From Sphingomonas azotifigens NBRC 15497 (lineage in GTDB: Bacteria > Pseudomonadota > Alphaproteobacteria > Sphingomonadales > Sphingomonadaceae), in NCBI RefSeq assembly GCF_002091475.1, contig NZ_BCTR01000012.1, positions 124,001-188,000 on the forward strand: 64,000 nucleotides of DNA. Reading direction: 5' to 3'. Below, one piece after another: positions 44,786 through 53,484 of this stretch; the stretch's first letter is position 1; each line of letters opens with the position of its first letter. The position numbers and the translations under genes were made by a program. The notes under the pieces were generated by a model, which did no database searches, was not told where the DNA came from, and saw only the letters and a list, made by a program, of their open reading frames with translations.

Positions 44786-44822
44786 GAGAGGTTTCGGGGC
44801 AATAACTCCTTCCCCCCCTCTC
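44786..44822 (+). terminator. Possible lexA terminator
   Basis: GAGAGG (44786-44791) and GGGG (44796-44799) can pair with CCCC (44812-44815) and CCTCTC (44817-44822), with small bulges and an 12-base loop. The stem ends in TTCG rather than a T run, so it is only a candidate. Confidence 0.35.
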
Positions 44823-45027
44823 TTCGTATGCGCATTGGAAAGTCACAGGTTTGCGGAGTTGGGTACGTATCGTACTGCGTGGTCTGCTAAAACTGCTCTG
44901 ATATGATGCCACCCATACCTAGTCTGCTTACGACCTAGTAGGTTGATTGGGCCGTTTCTTTTGGATATTCTTCCTCCCATGACATCAGTGCTCGGCTATC
45001 GGGTGCGGATGGGGTGGGAGACGTGCA

Positions 45028-45987
45028 ATGCGGCTCGGATTGATCGCGATCGGCAGCGTTTTGTTGTCGATGCCGGCGCTGGCGCAGGAAGCGTCTAAGG
45101 CCGACGCCCCCAAGTCCGCAACCGCTGGCGCGCTGCCGAAGCCGAACACCGCTGCCGATCCCATCGTGGTGACGACGCTGAAGGCACCGGATCGCGCCAC
45201 CGTTCGCAACCTGGTCCAGGCAATTACGCCAGTGGTGCCCTTTGAAGAGCCACTGCCGCGGTTCGACGCGCCGGTCTGTTTTGCTTCGACCGGGCTGGAC
45301 CGGCCGACCATGGAACGGATTGGCGATCGCCTGGCCGAGAATGCGATGCTGGCAGGGCTCCAGCTGGCGGGTTCCGGTTGCAAGCCGAACGTGGCGATCC
45401 TGTTCGTCAACGACGTCGACCGGGCTGTGAAGATGCTGCTCGCGCGCCGCTGGTGGCTGTTCGGCGACAGGCTGCCCGCCGAAGTCCGCACGATCACCCA
45501 CGAAGCAGGACCGGTCCGCGCATGGAGCAACAGCGAGTTGCGCAGTGCCCAGGGGATGCCGCGCGGCGAAGCCGTGCTGGCCAAGAACCTGCCGGTCAAC
45601 GAGGGCGTCGTCATGTCCAGCCCCACGGCCTCGCGAATCGAGGCGCGCGTACAGCGCGACATGCTGGTGTCGATCGTGCTGGTCGAACGCGCGGCCGTGA
45701 TCGGCAAGACGACGACGCAAGTCGCCGACTATCTGTCCATGCGCACCTTGGCCGTCATCCGGCCCAATCATGCCAGCGGACGGGATTCCATCCTCACGCT
45801 GTTCGATGCCGACATGACCGAGCCACCGGAGGCGCTCACCGTGTTCGACCGCGGGTATCTGAAGGGCCTCTATGCGGGAAATGCGAACCAATATGCCGCA
45901 CTGAAGATCGGCAAGATCACCCGCACCATCCTCGCAGGCGCCCCGCCCCGGGTTCCTGCCGTTACCGCTCGGGAACACCCCGAATAG
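45028..45987 (+). CDS. Secreted protein of unknown function, paralog A
   Basis: 319 residues. The signal peptide ends at ALAQ (about residue 20). A linker leads to ADPIVVTTLKAPDR, a conserved core PRFDAPVCFASTGLDRP, IGDRLAENAMLAGLQLAGSGCKPNVAILFVND, RRWWLFGD and GPVRAWSNSE. Two cysteines could form a disulfide. I do not recognise a named family. The next gene encodes a clear paralog with the same core. GGGAG lies upstream of the ATG. The 256-base gap before it is less GC-rich and holds only the possible lexA terminator. Confidence 0.75.
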   Translation: MRLGLIAIGSVLLSMPALAQEASKADAPKSATAGALPKPNTAADPIVVTTLKAPDRATVRNLVQAITPVVPFEEPLPRFDAPVCFASTGLDRPTMERIGDRLAENAMLAGLQLAGSGCKPNVAILFVNDVDRAVKMLLARRWWLFGDRLPAEVRTITHEAGPVRAWSNSELRSAQGMPRGEAVLAKNLPVNEGVVMSSPTASRIEARVQRDMLVSIVLVERAAVIGKTTTQVADYLSMRTLAVIRPNHASGRDSILTLFDADMTEPPEALTVFDRGYLKGLYAGNANQYAALKIGKITRTILAGAPPRVPAVTAREHPE

Positions 45988-46132
45988 CGGGGCGGCTACG
46001 AACACGGTGATGCGACTGTGCGTCGGGGCGACGGCGTGACCACCCTAAGTGCCACCCGACGGAGGACCTCCATTTTTCTTCGCGATTCCCGCGCGCTGTG
46101 GCACAATCCGGACAGGCTATGGGAAGAATGCG

Positions 46133-47038
46133 ATGCGCGTTTTGCCTCTGGTAGTGCCAGTTGCCCTGATGCTCGCCGGTTCGGCGCTGGCGCAGCAGGC
46201 GCCGCAGGAAGGCACCCCGCCGCCAGTCAAGCCACAAAGCGGGGGTACCGGCGATCCCATCATCGTCACCGGGCGACCGCTGCCGCCAAAGGCCGAGATC
46301 CGATCGCTGACGCGCGCGATCGCCCCGCCTGACCTTTCCGACGAGCCGATGCCGCGTTTCAACGACTCCGTATGCTTCGGCAGCGGCGGTCTCGATCGTC
46401 CAGTCCTCGAGGCGATCGGCGATCGGCTCGCAGAAGATGCCGAACTGGCCGGACTGCGCCTGGCGGGCGATGGCTGCAAACCGAACGTCATCGTTCTGTT
46501 CGTCGACAATGTCGGCAGCGAGGTCGCCGCACTGGTCCGGCGCAAATGGTGGGTATTCGGTGATCGGTCGCCCTCGGAGATCCGCACCATCGTCAACGAG
46601 AAGGGCCCGGTGCGCGCCTGGAGCAACAGCGAGACCCGCAGTCGCGATGGCGACCGGATCGACAGCCACGGGGTGCTGCGCGTGCCGATCGCATCGAGAA
46701 TCGTCACGCCGGTCCGCCGCGATGTGCTCGCGTCGGTGGTGCTGGTCGAACGCGCTGCCGTGCTCGGCAAATCGCCGCGGCAGATCGGCGACTATGTAGC
46801 GATGCGCAGCCTCGCCGGTGTACGCCCGCCGCGCACAACCCGCGGGGAGACCATTCTCACCCTGTTCGATCCCGGCACCATCTCGCCCGCGTCCGAAATG
46901 ACGCGCTTCGATCGCGGCTATCTGCGCGGCCTGTACAGCGGCGCCCCCAACACCCTGGCCTCGACCACCCAAGGCAAGATCGTCCGCGAGATCCTGAAAC
47001 CGAACGACAAGGATCCCGCGGGCGCTGCTCCCAGGTAA
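46133..47038 (+). CDS. Secreted protein of unknown function, paralog B
   Basis: 301 residues. The signal peptide ends at ALAQQ. The core repeats that of the preceding gene: DPIIVTGRPLPPKAEIRSL, PRFNDSVCFGSGGLDRP, IGDRLAEDAELAGLRLAGDGCKPNVIVLFVDN, RRKWWVFGD, GPVRAWSNSETRS, and near the end FDRGYLRGLYSG. By eye the two are well over half identical through the core, so they arose by tandem duplication; N- and C-terminal tails differ. ATG 46133 has GGGAAG 6 bases upstream. It is convergent with the beta-lactamase gene (12 bases between stops). Location should be periplasm or outside; function unknown. Confidence 0.75.
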   Translation: MRVLPLVVPVALMLAGSALAQQAPQEGTPPPVKPQSGGTGDPIIVTGRPLPPKAEIRSLTRAIAPPDLSDEPMPRFNDSVCFGSGGLDRPVLEAIGDRLAEDAELAGLRLAGDGCKPNVIVLFVDNVGSEVAALVRRKWWVFGDRSPSEIRTIVNEKGPVRAWSNSETRSRDGDRIDSHGVLRVPIASRIVTPVRRDVLASVVLVERAAVLGKSPRQIGDYVAMRSLAGVRPPRTTRGETILTLFDPGTISPASEMTRFDRGYLRGLYSGAPNTLASTTQGKIVREILKPNDKDPAGAAPR

Positions 47039-47050
47039 GGCGCTGCCGCC

Positions 47051-47896
47051 TCAGCGTGCGGCTGCCTCGAACGCCTTTTGTGCGGCATCCAGCCGGCGGC
47101 CAAGCTCGCCGGGATCGACGAATGCCTCGGCATCGCCAGCAAGCTGCTTGGCGCGCTTGGCCGCAAGATCGAACTGCTCGGCATGAAAGGCGAGGAACAC
47201 GTCCGCCTGGGTTGCGCGCAGCTTGGCAAAGGTCGCGTGGAAATCGGCCGGCGCCGCGTCATAGCCATGGCCCGGGGTCAACGGCTGGTCGGCAACACTG
47301 AGGCTGCAGGCAAACAACACCGTCAGGCTGTCGCCACCCGAGGGCACCTGCATCGTGAAGCTGGTGCAGCCCTTGGTATGGCCCGGCGTGAGATGCGCGA
47401 CGAGCGTGTTGGTGCCGAGACGGATCTCCTCGCCGTCCTTCAGCTGCGCATCCACCTTCACCGGCGGGGCGGCGATGGTGATGTCCGGGCGATAATCCGC
47501 CCGCCCTGCCTCCAGCGCGGGTGTGTCCGCGGCGCTCGCCAGCAGCCGCGCGCCGGTGCGGCGCTTGAGCTCGGCAAGGCCGCCTTCATGATCCCAGTGC
47601 GCGTGGTTGATCAGCAGGATCTTCACGTCGGTGAGCTTGAAGCCGAGCTTCTCGATATTGGCGGCGATCAGCGGCGCGCTTTCCGGCATGCCGCCGTCGA
47701 TCAGGATGTGCCCCTGCGGGCTCGTGATCAGATAGGCGGCGATGCCGGTCGTCCCGACATAATGGACGTTGCCGAGGATCCGGAACGGCGCCATCGGCTG
47801 GTTCCACTCGGCGCGTACCTTGGCCCAGTCGGTACTTTGGGCCAGCGCCGGGGAGGCGAGGCCAAGTGCCGAGGCCGCAAGCAGAATCCGGATCAT
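47051..47896 (-). CDS. Subclass B3 metallo-beta-lactamase
   Basis: 281 residues. The signal peptide ends at PALAQ. The two-zinc site is complete for class B3: HAHWDH in LLINHAHWDHEGGLAEL, the histidine of LTPGHTKGCTSFTM and a C-terminal histidine in FLAFHAEQFDLA. TPGHTxGCTS is a B3 hallmark. B3 enzymes hydrolyse beta-lactams including carbapenems; many chromosomal ones from soil bacteria are active but unexpressed or have other substrates, so activity is inferred. ATG 47896 overlaps the comEC stop (ATGA), so it is translated from the same message. No regulator or mobile element is near. Confidence 0.88.
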   Translation of the reverse strand: MIRILLAASALGLASPALAQSTDWAKVRAEWNQPMAPFRILGNVHYVGTTGIAAYLITSPQGHILIDGGMPESAPLIAANIEKLGFKLTDVKILLINHAHWDHEGGLAELKRRTGARLLASAADTPALEAGRADYRPDITIAAPPVKVDAQLKDGEEIRLGTNTLVAHLTPGHTKGCTSFTMQVPSGGDSLTVLFACSLSVADQPLTPGHGYDAAPADFHATFAKLRATQADVFLAFHAEQFDLAAKRAKQLAGDAEAFVDPGELGRRLDAAQKAFEAAAR

Positions 47897-50007
47897 CGTC
47901 GATCTCCCTTCGCGGCGCTGAATGGCGGCTCGACGGTGGGCGGGTCAAGCCACGGATGATGCCCCGCCTCACGCACGGTGCGAATGCTTCCGCCCGCGAA
48001 GGTGATCGCGACGCCGCCGGTCCGCGCCAGCACCGCGCGATCGAGCCGCAGCCAGCGGGGGTGGCAGGCGCGCGGTAGCCGCCGGTCGCTCACCACCACA
48101 TCGCTGACGGCGCAGACCTCCACCAGTTGGCGCCATGCCACCGGATAGGCGCTCCGGGTTGCCGCTACCCGCCACTGCCGCCCGCCCTGCACGATGTCCG
48201 CCATGCATAGATCGACGCTGCACCGCGCATCGGGCCGTTCGGCGAGCGCAGCCAGTGCCTCCGGCTCCACGCCGCCATTCTCGCCCAGCACCTGTCGGGT
48301 AAAATCGCCCGCACGATCGCGCAGCAGGGCGAAGCTGCCGTCGGTCATCCGCAGCGCGACATGGCGGCCGTCGCCGGTCACCAGCAGGTCCGGGCCGGGC
48401 GTCGCCAGCGCCCAGATCGCACCGGCGACCAGCGGCACCACACCCGCCAGCCGCACCCGCGTCCGCCACAGCCCGAGCCAGAGCCCGCCCAGCACCATGC
48501 AGGCAAAGGCGCCGGCGGGCATCACTGGTAGCGCGGCGACCGATCCGGGCGCGCTCCCTGCCGTGTGGGCGATCCACAGCAGCACCGCCATCGCCTTGGC
48601 GGTCAGCCACCAGAACGGCGCGCCCAGGCCCACCAGATCGGCTACCAGTGCCAGCGCCTCCAGTGGCATCACCACGAAGGTGGTCAGCGGGATCGCCGCA
48701 ATATTGGCAACCGCGCCGTACACCCCGCCCTTGTGGAAGTGGAACAGCCCGATCGGCATCAGCGCCAGTTCGACAAGAATGCCGGTGAGCAGCAGCGACC
48801 CCGCCTCGCGTGCAACCCGTCGCGCAACCCCCTCCTCACGCGCCTCGAACCAGTGGTGCATGTGCGGGCTCTCGTGCAGCGCAACGATCGCGGCGACAGC
48901 GGTGAAGCTCAGCTGGAAGCTGGGGCCGGCCAGCGCCTCCGGCCAGAGCAGCAGCACCACCATCGCGCCGGCTGCGACCAGCCGCAGGGTCAGTGCCTCG
49001 CGCCCCAGGCTCAGCGCCACCAGCACCAGCAACGCGGCGACGCAGGACCGGATCGTCGGCACCTGCCCCCCGGTCAGCCAGGTATAGCCGATCGCCGCCA
49101 ACGCCCCCGCGCCCGCCGCGACCAGCGGCAGCTGCACCCTCAGCGCCAGCCAGGGGCTGAGCGCGAGCAGGCGGAGCACCACCAGCATCGTCGCGCCGGT
49201 GACGGCGGTTACGTGCAAGCCGCTGACCGAGAGCAGATGGGCGAGCCCCGCCCGCCGCATCGCCTCGCTGTCGTCCTCGGTGATCGCCCCCTCGTCGCCG
49301 GTCGCCAATGCGCTGGCGATGCCCCCGGCACTCCCGGGCAGCTTCGCCTCGATATGTGCCGACAGCGCCGCGCGCAGATCCTGCCCTGCTCTGGGGGGCG
49401 GGCGGCGCAACGTCACCACGTCCAGTGCCTTGCCGGTCGCACCGATCCCGTCGAACCAGGCGACTCGACGAAAATCATAGGCGCCGGGTACCGAGGGGCC
49501 CGGCGGCGGCAGCAGGCGGGCCCGCAGCGCCACCCGCGCACCAACGCCGATCCCGCTCGGCACCGCAGCCACATCGACATTCACCCGCACCCGCGGCGGC
49601 AGGTCCGCCCGCGCGATGGGGGCGAGCACCAGCCGCACCAGGCCGCGCGCCGAAAGGCTGTCGACCCGCAGTACCTCCGCCTCGAACGTCACGATCGTCG
49701 GTCGTGCGAGCACCGGTGCCGAAACGCTCTCGGCACGCCACCAGATCGCACCACACCCCGCCGCTAACAGCAGGCCGGCGAGCAGCACGACTCTTCCCGA
49801 TCGGCCTGGCAGTACAGCCCCGGATGCCGCTACGCCCAGCGCGCCGACCAAGAAGCCGACCCACTGCCGGGCATCATCGAGCACGAACCAGGCGGTGATC
49901 CCCGCCCCGAAGGCCACCGGCAACCAGAGCGGCAATTGGCCCCGTTCCGCTTCCAGCCAAGGCTCGATCACCCCCCGCCCCTTGGGGAATCCCCACCCTG
50001 CCCCCAT
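47893..50007 (-). CDS. ComEC/Rec2-family DNA-uptake membrane protein
   Basis: About 704 residues. An N-terminal DUF4131-type region has several helices (about 25-95) and an OB-like soluble part (about 100-200). The competence domain follows (about 220-510) with LAHLLSVSGLHVTAVTGA, WLTGGQVPTIRSCVAALLVL and FQLSFTAVAAI. The C-terminal metallo-lactamase-like domain of classical ComEC is reduced: the zinc motif is absent and only about 150 residues remain (DLLVTGDGRHVALR onward). It should form the inner-membrane channel for single-stranded DNA uptake. Start ATG 50007 is the best placed. gltX is divergent. Confidence 0.85.
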   Translation of the reverse strand: MGAGWGFPKGRGVIEPWLEAERGQLPLWLPVAFGAGITAWFVLDDARQWVGFLVGALGVAASGAVLPGRSGRVVLLAGLLLAAGCGAIWWRAESVSAPVLARPTIVTFEAEVLRVDSLSARGLVRLVLAPIARADLPPRVRVNVDVAAVPSGIGVGARVALRARLLPPPGPSVPGAYDFRRVAWFDGIGATGKALDVVTLRRPPPRAGQDLRAALSAHIEAKLPGSAGGIASALATGDEGAITEDDSEAMRRAGLAHLLSVSGLHVTAVTGATMLVVLRLLALSPWLALRVQLPLVAAGAGALAAIGYTWLTGGQVPTIRSCVAALLVLVALSLGREALTLRLVAAGAMVVLLLWPEALAGPSFQLSFTAVAAIVALHESPHMHHWFEAREEGVARRVAREAGSLLLTGILVELALMPIGLFHFHKGGVYGAVANIAAIPLTTFVVMPLEALALVADLVGLGAPFWWLTAKAMAVLLWIAHTAGSAPGSVAALPVMPAGAFACMVLGGLWLGLWRTRVRLAGVVPLVAGAIWALATPGPDLLVTGDGRHVALRMTDGSFALLRDRAGDFTRQVLGENGGVEPEALAALAERPDARCSVDLCMADIVQGGRQWRVAATRSAYPVAWRQLVEVCAVSDVVVSDRRLPRACHPRWLRLDRAVLARTGGVAITFAGGSIRTVREAGHHPWLDPPTVEPPFSAAKGDRR

Positions 50008-50086
50008 TTGAAGGCCCGGAAACCCCGTGCTAGGGGCCGCGGCGGCTGAACTGGCCATTGAGACAACAGACTGGGAGCATGCGCGC

Positions 50087-51511
50087 TTGAGCGCAACACA
50101 AGAAACCACCCCCGCCAAGCCCGTCGTCACGCGCTTCGCCCCCTCGCCGACCGGCTTCCTCCATATCGGCGGGGCGCGCACCGCGCTGTTCAACATGCTG
50201 TTCGCCCGCCACCATGGCGGAACGTTCCTGCTGCGCATCGAGGATACCGATCGCGCGCGCTCGACCCAGCCCGCGATCGAGGCGATCCTCGACGGCCTGC
50301 GCTGGCTCGGGCTCGATTGGGACGGCGACGAAGTCTATCAGTTTGCCCGCGCCGCCCGCCATGCGGAAGTAGCGAACGCGATGATCGCGCGGGGTGCGGC
50401 CTATCGCTGCTACCTGACGCAGGACGAACTCGCCGCGATGCGCGCCGAGGCTGAAGCCGCGAAGAAGCCGCTGCGCATCCGCTCGCCCTGGCGCGACCGC
50501 ACCGATGGCGATCCCGCCATCCCGCACGTCGTCCGCCTCAAGGCGCCCACCGAGGGCGCGGTGACGATCCGCGACCATGTCCAGGGCGAGGTGACCGTGC
50601 AGAATGCCGAGATCGACGATCTCGTGCTGCTGCGCTCGGACGGCACGCCGACCTACATGCTGGCCGTGGTCGTCGACGACAACGACATGGGCGTCACCCA
50701 TGTCATCCGCGGCGACGACCATCTCAACAACGCCTTCCGCCAGCTGCCGATCTATCGCGCGATGGGCTGGGACGAGCCGGAATACGCGCATATCCCGCTG
50801 ATCCACGGTGCGGACGGTGCCAAGCTCTCCAAGCGCCACGGGGCGCTCGGCGTCGATGCCTATCGCGACGAACTCGGCCTGCTGCCGGAGGCGGTGTTCA
50901 ACTATCTCCTCCGCCTCGGCTGGGGGCATGGCGACGACGAGATCATCAGCCGCGCGCAGGCGATCGAATGGTTCGATCTGGCGGGTGTCGGCAAGTCGCC
51001 AAGCCGGTTCGACCTGAAGAAGCTCGAGAACCTCAATGGTCACTATATCCGCCAGTCGGACGATGCGCGACTGGCCGATCTGGTCGCTGCGCGCCTGCCG
51101 TTCGAAGCCAGCGACTCGCAGGTTGACCTTCTGCGCCGCAGCATGGCTGCGCTGAAGCCGCGTGCCGCCAATCTCCTCGAACTTGCGGATGGTGCAGGCT
51201 TTCTTTTTCGCACTCGCCCACTGGAAATGGACGAGGGTGCGGCCGCTCTGCTAGAGGGCGATGCGCGCACCCTGCTCGCCCGTTTACACACCGCGCTTGA
51301 CGGATTGGTAACGTGGGATACGGAGGCGCTCGAAGCGGCGGTACGCACCGTCGCGGACGACGCGGGCGTGAAGCTCGGCAATCTGGCGCAGCCGCTGCGT
51401 GCGGCGTTAACCGGCCGCCGAACTTCTCCGGGTATCTTCGATGTCCTGGCGCTGCTGGGACGCGAGGAAAGCCTCGCCCGCATCGCGGATCAGATGCGTA
51501 CGCCCGCCTGA
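50087..51511 (+). CDS. gltX: Glutamyl-tRNA synthetase
   Basis: 474 residues. Class I synthetase: [21 protein letters not shown] includes the HIGH-type motif and [14 protein letters not shown] the KMSKS-type motif. [11 protein letters not shown] and the C-terminal anticodon-binding helices complete the family. It charges tRNA-Glu (possibly also tRNA-Gln for later amidation). Start: TTG 50087 with GGGAG 9 bases upstream gives [21 protein letters not shown]; an in-frame GTG at 50027 is less plausible. gltA follows after 27 bases, so both may be one transcript. Confidence 0.95.
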   Translation: MSATQETTPAKPVVTRFAPSPTGFLHIGGARTALFNMLFARHHGGTFLLRIEDTDRARSTQPAIEAILDGLRWLGLDWDGDEVYQFARAARHAEVANAMIARGAAYRCYLTQDELAAMRAEAEAAKKPLRIRSPWRDRTDGDPAIPHVVRLKAPTEGAVTIRDHVQGEVTVQNAEIDDLVLLRSDGTPTYMLAVVVDDNDMGVTHVIRGDDHLNNAFRQLPIYRAMGWDEPEYAHIPLIHGADGAKLSKRHGALGVDAYRDELGLLPEAVFNYLLRLGWGHGDDEIISRAQAIEWFDLAGVGKSPSRFDLKKLENLNGHYIRQSDDARLADLVAARLPFEASDSQVDLLRRSMAALKPRAANLLELADGAGFLFRTRPLEMDEGAAALLEGDARTLLARLHTALDGLVTWDTEALEAAVRTVADDAGVKLGNLAQPLRAALTGRRTSPGIFDVLALLGREESLARIADQMRTPA

Positions 51512-51538
51512 AAACGGGTCGAAGGAAAGGACGACTAC

Positions 51539-52822
51539 ATGAGCGATACCGCCAAACTGCAGATTGCGGGGAAAGACGTCGAATATCCCGTCCTGAAGGG
51601 CAGCACCGGGCCGGATGTCGTCGACATCCGCAAGCTCTATGCGCAGACCGGCGCCTTCACCTACGATCCGGGCTTCACCTCGACCGCGAGCTGCGAGTCG
51701 GGCCTGACCTTCATCGACGGCGACGAGGGCGTGCTGCTCCACCGCGGCTACCCGATCGGCCAGCTAGCCGAGAATTCGAGCTTCATGGAGGTCTCGTACC
51801 TGCTGCTCAACGGCGAGCTGCCGACGCAGGACGAACTGACCAAGTTCGAGAACACCATCACCCGCCACACCATGCTGCACGAGCAGCTGGCGACCTTCTA
51901 TCGCGGCTTCCGTCGCGACGCGCACCCGATGGCGGTGATGTGCGGCGTCGTCGGCGCGCTTTCGGCCTTCTACCACGATTCGACCGACATCACCGATCCG
52001 CAGCAGCGCATGATCGCGTCGCACCGCCTGATCGCCAAGATGCCCACGATCGCGGCGATGGCGTACAAGTACAGCGTCGGCCAGCCGTTCCTCTATCCGA
52101 AGAACGACCTGAGCTACACCGGTAACTTCCTGCGCATGACCTTCGGCGTTCCGGCCGAGGAATATGAAGTGAACCCGGTGGTGGAGAAGGCGCTCGACCG
52201 CATCTTCATCCTCCATGCCGATCACGAGCAGAACGCCTCGACCTCGACCGTGCGCCTTGCCGGTTCGTCGGGCGCCAATCCGTTCGCCTGCATCGCGGCC
52301 GGCATCGCCTGTCTGTGGGGCCCGGCGCATGGCGGCGCCAACGAAGCGGCGCTCAACATGCTGCACGAGATCGGCCGTCCGGAGCGCATCCCCGAGTTCA
52401 TCGCCCGTGCGAAGGACAAGAACGATCCGTTCCGCCTGATGGGCTTCGGCCACCGCGTGTACAAGAACTACGATCCGCGCGCGACCGTGATGCAGAAGAC
52501 CGTGCGCGAAGTGTTCGCCTCGCTCAACGTTTCGGACCCCGTGTTCGAAGTGGCGCTGCAGCTCGAGGAAATGGCACTCAAGGACGACTATTTCGTCGAG
52601 AAGAAGCTGTTCCCGAACGTCGACTTCTATTCGGGCGTGATCCTGTCGGCGATCGGCTTCCCGACGACGATGTTCACCGCGCTGTTCGCCCTGGCCCGCA
52701 CCGTCGGCTGGGTGGCGCAGTGGAACGAAATGATCTCGGATCCCGAGCAGAAGATCGGCCGTCCGCGCCAGCTCTATACCGGCCCGACGCAGCGCGACTA
52801 CGTGCCCGTCAGCCAGCGCTGA
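51539..52822 (+). CDS. gltA: Citrate synthase (type II, hexameric)
   Basis: 427 residues, the length of the NADH-sensitive Gram-negative type. The N-terminal beta region ([17 protein letters not shown]) is that of type II enzymes. Catalytic histidines are in [13 protein letters not shown] and [15 protein letters not shown], and the aspartate in the [13 protein letters not shown] region. It condenses acetyl-CoA with oxaloacetate. GAAAGGAC precedes the ATG. A strong terminator follows 40 bases after the stop. Confidence 0.97.
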   Translation: MSDTAKLQIAGKDVEYPVLKGSTGPDVVDIRKLYAQTGAFTYDPGFTSTASCESGLTFIDGDEGVLLHRGYPIGQLAENSSFMEVSYLLLNGELPTQDELTKFENTITRHTMLHEQLATFYRGFRRDAHPMAVMCGVVGALSAFYHDSTDITDPQQRMIASHRLIAKMPTIAAMAYKYSVGQPFLYPKNDLSYTGNFLRMTFGVPAEEYEVNPVVEKALDRIFILHADHEQNASTSTVRLAGSSGANPFACIAAGIACLWGPAHGGANEAALNMLHEIGRPERIPEFIARAKDKNDPFRLMGFGHRVYKNYDPRATVMQKTVREVFASLNVSDPVFEVALQLEEMALKDDYFVEKKLFPNVDFYSGVILSAIGFPTTMFTALFALARTVGWVAQWNEMISDPEQKIGRPRQLYTGPTQRDYVPVSQR

Positions 52823-52864
52823 GCCTGACGCCCGGGTTCCTGCCCGGACAATCGCAGCAGAAAC

Positions 52865-52898
52865 AACGGCACCCCGCATCCGCGGTGGTGCCGTTTTT
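52865..52898 (+). terminator. Terminator of gltA
   Basis: AACGGCACC (52865-52873) pairs with GGTGCCGTT (52887-52895) and is followed by TTTTT overlapping the stem end (52894-52898). A textbook Rho-independent terminator on the + strand. Confidence 0.92.
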
Positions 52899-52977
52899 CT
52901 TTGCCCCGTCCCGTCTCCCCGGAGCGCTTTGATCCGGCTGGATTGACGCCGCCCGGGAAACATGGCTTGCACGCGGG

Positions 52978-53448
52978 ATGTCAGGGGAAACGCGTCTGGG
53001 CGCGCTCGCGCCGCTCGTGGGCTATCATTTGCGTCGCGCGTCGAGCGCCTTTGCAGCCGATTTCAGCGCGGCGATGGAGGGCAGCGGGCTGCGCCAAGTG
53101 CCGTTCGCGGTGCTGTCGATCGTCGCGGCCAATCCGGGCATCAACCAGGGCGCGGCGGGGCGGATGCTCGGCATCAAGCGCGCCAACATGGTCGCGCTGA
53201 TCAACGACTTGGTCGACAAGCAGCTCGTCGAGCGTGGGGTCGACGCCAGCGATCGGCGCGCCTTCGCGCTCACCGTGACCAAGGCGGGCACCGCGGCGCT
53301 AGCGGACGCGGTAGCGCGGATCGAGGCGCACGAGCACCGCATGCTCGACGATCTCAGTATCGAGGAACGCACGCTGCTGCTCGACCTGCTCGGCCGCATC
53401 GAGCGCCGCAGCCCGGCGCCCGAAAGCGACGAGAACGGCGAGGCCTGA
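52978..53448 (+). CDS. MarR-family transcriptional regulator
   Basis: 156 residues. The winged helix is at about 35-105: FAVLSIVAANPGINQGAAGRMLGIKRANMVALINDLVDKQ, then VERGVDASDRRAFALTVTKAG (wing with the conserved DxRR). It should act as a dimer on a nearby promoter. The convergent TonB receptor gene follows, and its promoter is 2.4 kb away, so the target is not obvious. A perfect 32-base palindrome separates the two genes. Confidence 0.85.
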   Translation: MSGETRLGALAPLVGYHLRRASSAFAADFSAAMEGSGLRQVPFAVLSIVAANPGINQGAAGRMLGIKRANMVALINDLVDKQLVERGVDASDRRAFALTVTKAGTAALADAVARIEAHEHRMLDDLSIEERTLLLDLLGRIERRSPAPESDENGEA

Positions 53449-53451
53449 GGC

Positions 53452-53483
53452 AGGCGGCCGGCGCGGCGCCGCGCCGGCCGCCT
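53452..53483. terminator. Perfect 32-base palindrome between convergent genes
   Basis: AGGCGGCCGGCGCGGC is followed directly by its exact reverse complement with no loop. It lies between the MarR stop (53448) and the TonB receptor stop (53485). It likely folds as a hairpin terminator in both directions, though neither side has a T run. Confidence 0.6.
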
Positions 53484-53484
53484 C

